From Planctomycetota bacterium (GTDB lineage: Bacteria > Planctomycetota > Planctomycetia > Planctomycetales > Planctomycetaceae): DNA of 64,000 nt. Positions 63,151 to 64,000 of this stretch are shown here, piece by piece. The translations under genes and the position numbers were made by a program. The DNA is taken from NCBI GenBank assembly GCA_018242525.1, contig JAFEBS010000052.1, positions 62,001-126,000 on the forward strand, written 5' to 3'. The notes under the pieces are model-generated. The model was not told the DNA's origin, ran no database searches, and worked only from the letters and a program-made list of their open reading frames with translations. The stretch's first letter is position 1. Each line of letters opens with the position of its first letter.

Positions 63151-63378
63151 CGACGGGTACCATGCGTTACGATTTGGAAACGCTGTCAAGCCACTCGCAA
63201 AGAATTCCATTTTCCCTGCAATCGCGATCGGCTGGGAATACAGCGATTCTCGGTTCCTTGCCGCACCAGTGAAAACACACGGTTTCCGAAAGTGCCCTTA
63301 CAATCAGTCGTCACGTTTTGCTGCAATAGGCTGCAGCAAAGACTGCGATCGTTGCGAAAAGGGGAAGGGGTACGATTT

Positions 63379-64000
63379 ATGGTGACGGCTGTTAAGGGAA
63401 TTGTCGAAAAATCTGAGATTGTTTTATTCAGCGATTTCTGGGAATGGGCCAGCAGATGTATAGCAGATATTCGACAAAACGGGCTTCGTGGAGCAATACC
63501 TCCGGACTGCGTGGGCGACGATTGGGACGATGACTTCGCAAATTCGTATGAAAACATTCACCCCATCCTGAAAGAGTTCTTCAACGCGAAGTTCTACGAG
63601 GTTCCGCCTGGCATCCCAAATTGTTCTGCGCCGTTCGTGGCCGAAACCGGACACCAGGCTCTCATGTTTTTCCTCAATCCGACCAACGCGCTGTATGGCG
63701 CGGCCCCGTTTTTTGAGACGAAGGAGTTTCAGAACATTCTGGATTCAGCAATTTCTGAACTCAAGAAGAAACAGGAAAACTGGGTGCATTCGGGCGACGT
63801 TCAAACCAAGCCCTCGGTTCGAAACCGTCGGAAAAATCGTAATGGCCAATTGAGCGAGGATGGCTTGTTATTGCATGCGTACCTCTGTGCCGGACACAAA
63901 TGCAATTCGGAAGAGCCTGACCTTCAGCCGCTCGGTAATCAGACGTTCATGGCCGAACAACTTTCTCACCGAGGACGGGCCTGGGACGGTACGAGAGTCA
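63379..64000 (+). CDS. Unknown gene, 3' end outside window
   Basis: An open frame from the ATG at 63379 (GAAGGGG about ten bases upstream; GTG at 63382 also possible) runs over 207 codons without a stop to the window's edge. It has a mildly acidic N-terminal region ('DDWDDDFANSYENIHPIL'), 'KKKQENW', a basic patch ('RNRRKNRNG') and then 'LSEDGLLLHAYLCAGHKCNS ... FMAEQLSHRGRAWDG', which could be a winged-helix-like segment. No family recognised. Confidence 0.6.
   Translation, partial: MVTAVKGIVEKSEIVLFSDFWEWASRCIADIRQNGLRGAIPPDCVGDDWDDDFANSYENIHPILKEFFNAKFYEVPPGIPNCSAPFVAETGHQALMFFLNPTNALYGAAPFFETKEFQNILDSAISELKKKQENWVHSGDVQTKPSVRNRRKNRNGQLSEDGLLLHAYLCAGHKCNSEEPDLQPLGNQTFMAEQLSHRGRAWDGTRV

Overview
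The window looks like a chromosome segment of a free-living planctomycete (PVC superphylum). This is inferred from gene content, not from a marker gene: two Tat-exported DUF1501 proteins, a DUF1549/DUF1553 cytochrome protein, a PVC-type dehydrogenase/HEAT/cytochrome c fusion, exported WD40 and PQQ-type propellers, an H4MPT-linked C1 protein, the hopanoid enzyme HpnH, and a PfaA/PfaD-type polyketide/fatty-acid synthase. About 31 convincing chromosomal genes fill 1-56.2 kb at high GC. From 56.4 kb to the right edge there is a visibly lower-GC accessory island.

Layout. 1-7.3 kb: 3'-truncated DsbD-like gene, a 1.6-kb non-coding stretch with three 75-bp repeats and hairpins, tandem STAS proteins, a DUF1501+WD40 operon and a small membrane protein. 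7.3-17.5 kb: ATP-dependent PEP carboxykinase, exported PQQ-propeller lipoprotein, two SGNH hydrolases, HpnH, an enolase-superfamily enzyme, RNase III and a Do-type protease with a clear terminator. 17.6-30 kb: a 1673-aa multidomain exported protein, the C1 protein bracketed by GGGTCA-type inverted repeats, a malate-dehydrogenase-like protein that has lost catalytic residues, and an RND efflux pump with its adaptor. 30-44 kb: lipid block, with a geranylgeranyl-reductase-like flavoprotein, a cyclopropane-fatty-acid-synthase-like methyltransferase, two small exported STN-like proteins, PfaD and a 2525-aa PfaA-like synthase (KS-AT-4xACP-KR-DH). 44-56.2 kb: exported glycan-related genes (DUF1080, 909-aa WD40 protein, GNAT, sialidase, exported pyruvyl-transferase-like protein, DUF1549/1553 cytochrome, DUF1501).

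At 56377-56418 (minus strand) lies the 3' half of a tRNA-Arg(TCT), cut exactly at the anticodon loop, as left by a tyrosine-recombinase integration. To its right the island carries a small HTH protein, a broken DUF927-like gene, a miniature DnaE-like protein without the catalytic aspartates, a coupled HTH protein, a small membrane protein, a beta-CASP-like metallo-beta-lactamase-fold nuclease, a divergent PD-(D/E)XK nuclease candidate, a second HTH paralogue with a palindromic operator candidate, and an unfinished gene at the edge.

The two most interesting items are the mini-DnaE/HTH/MBL/PD-(D/E)XK island, which I cannot match to a described system, and the compact two-gene PfaA/PfaD synthase whose domains would make a nearly complete reducing fatty-acid/polyketide machine. 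Two genes run off the window: the DsbD-like gene at the left and an unknown gene at the right.
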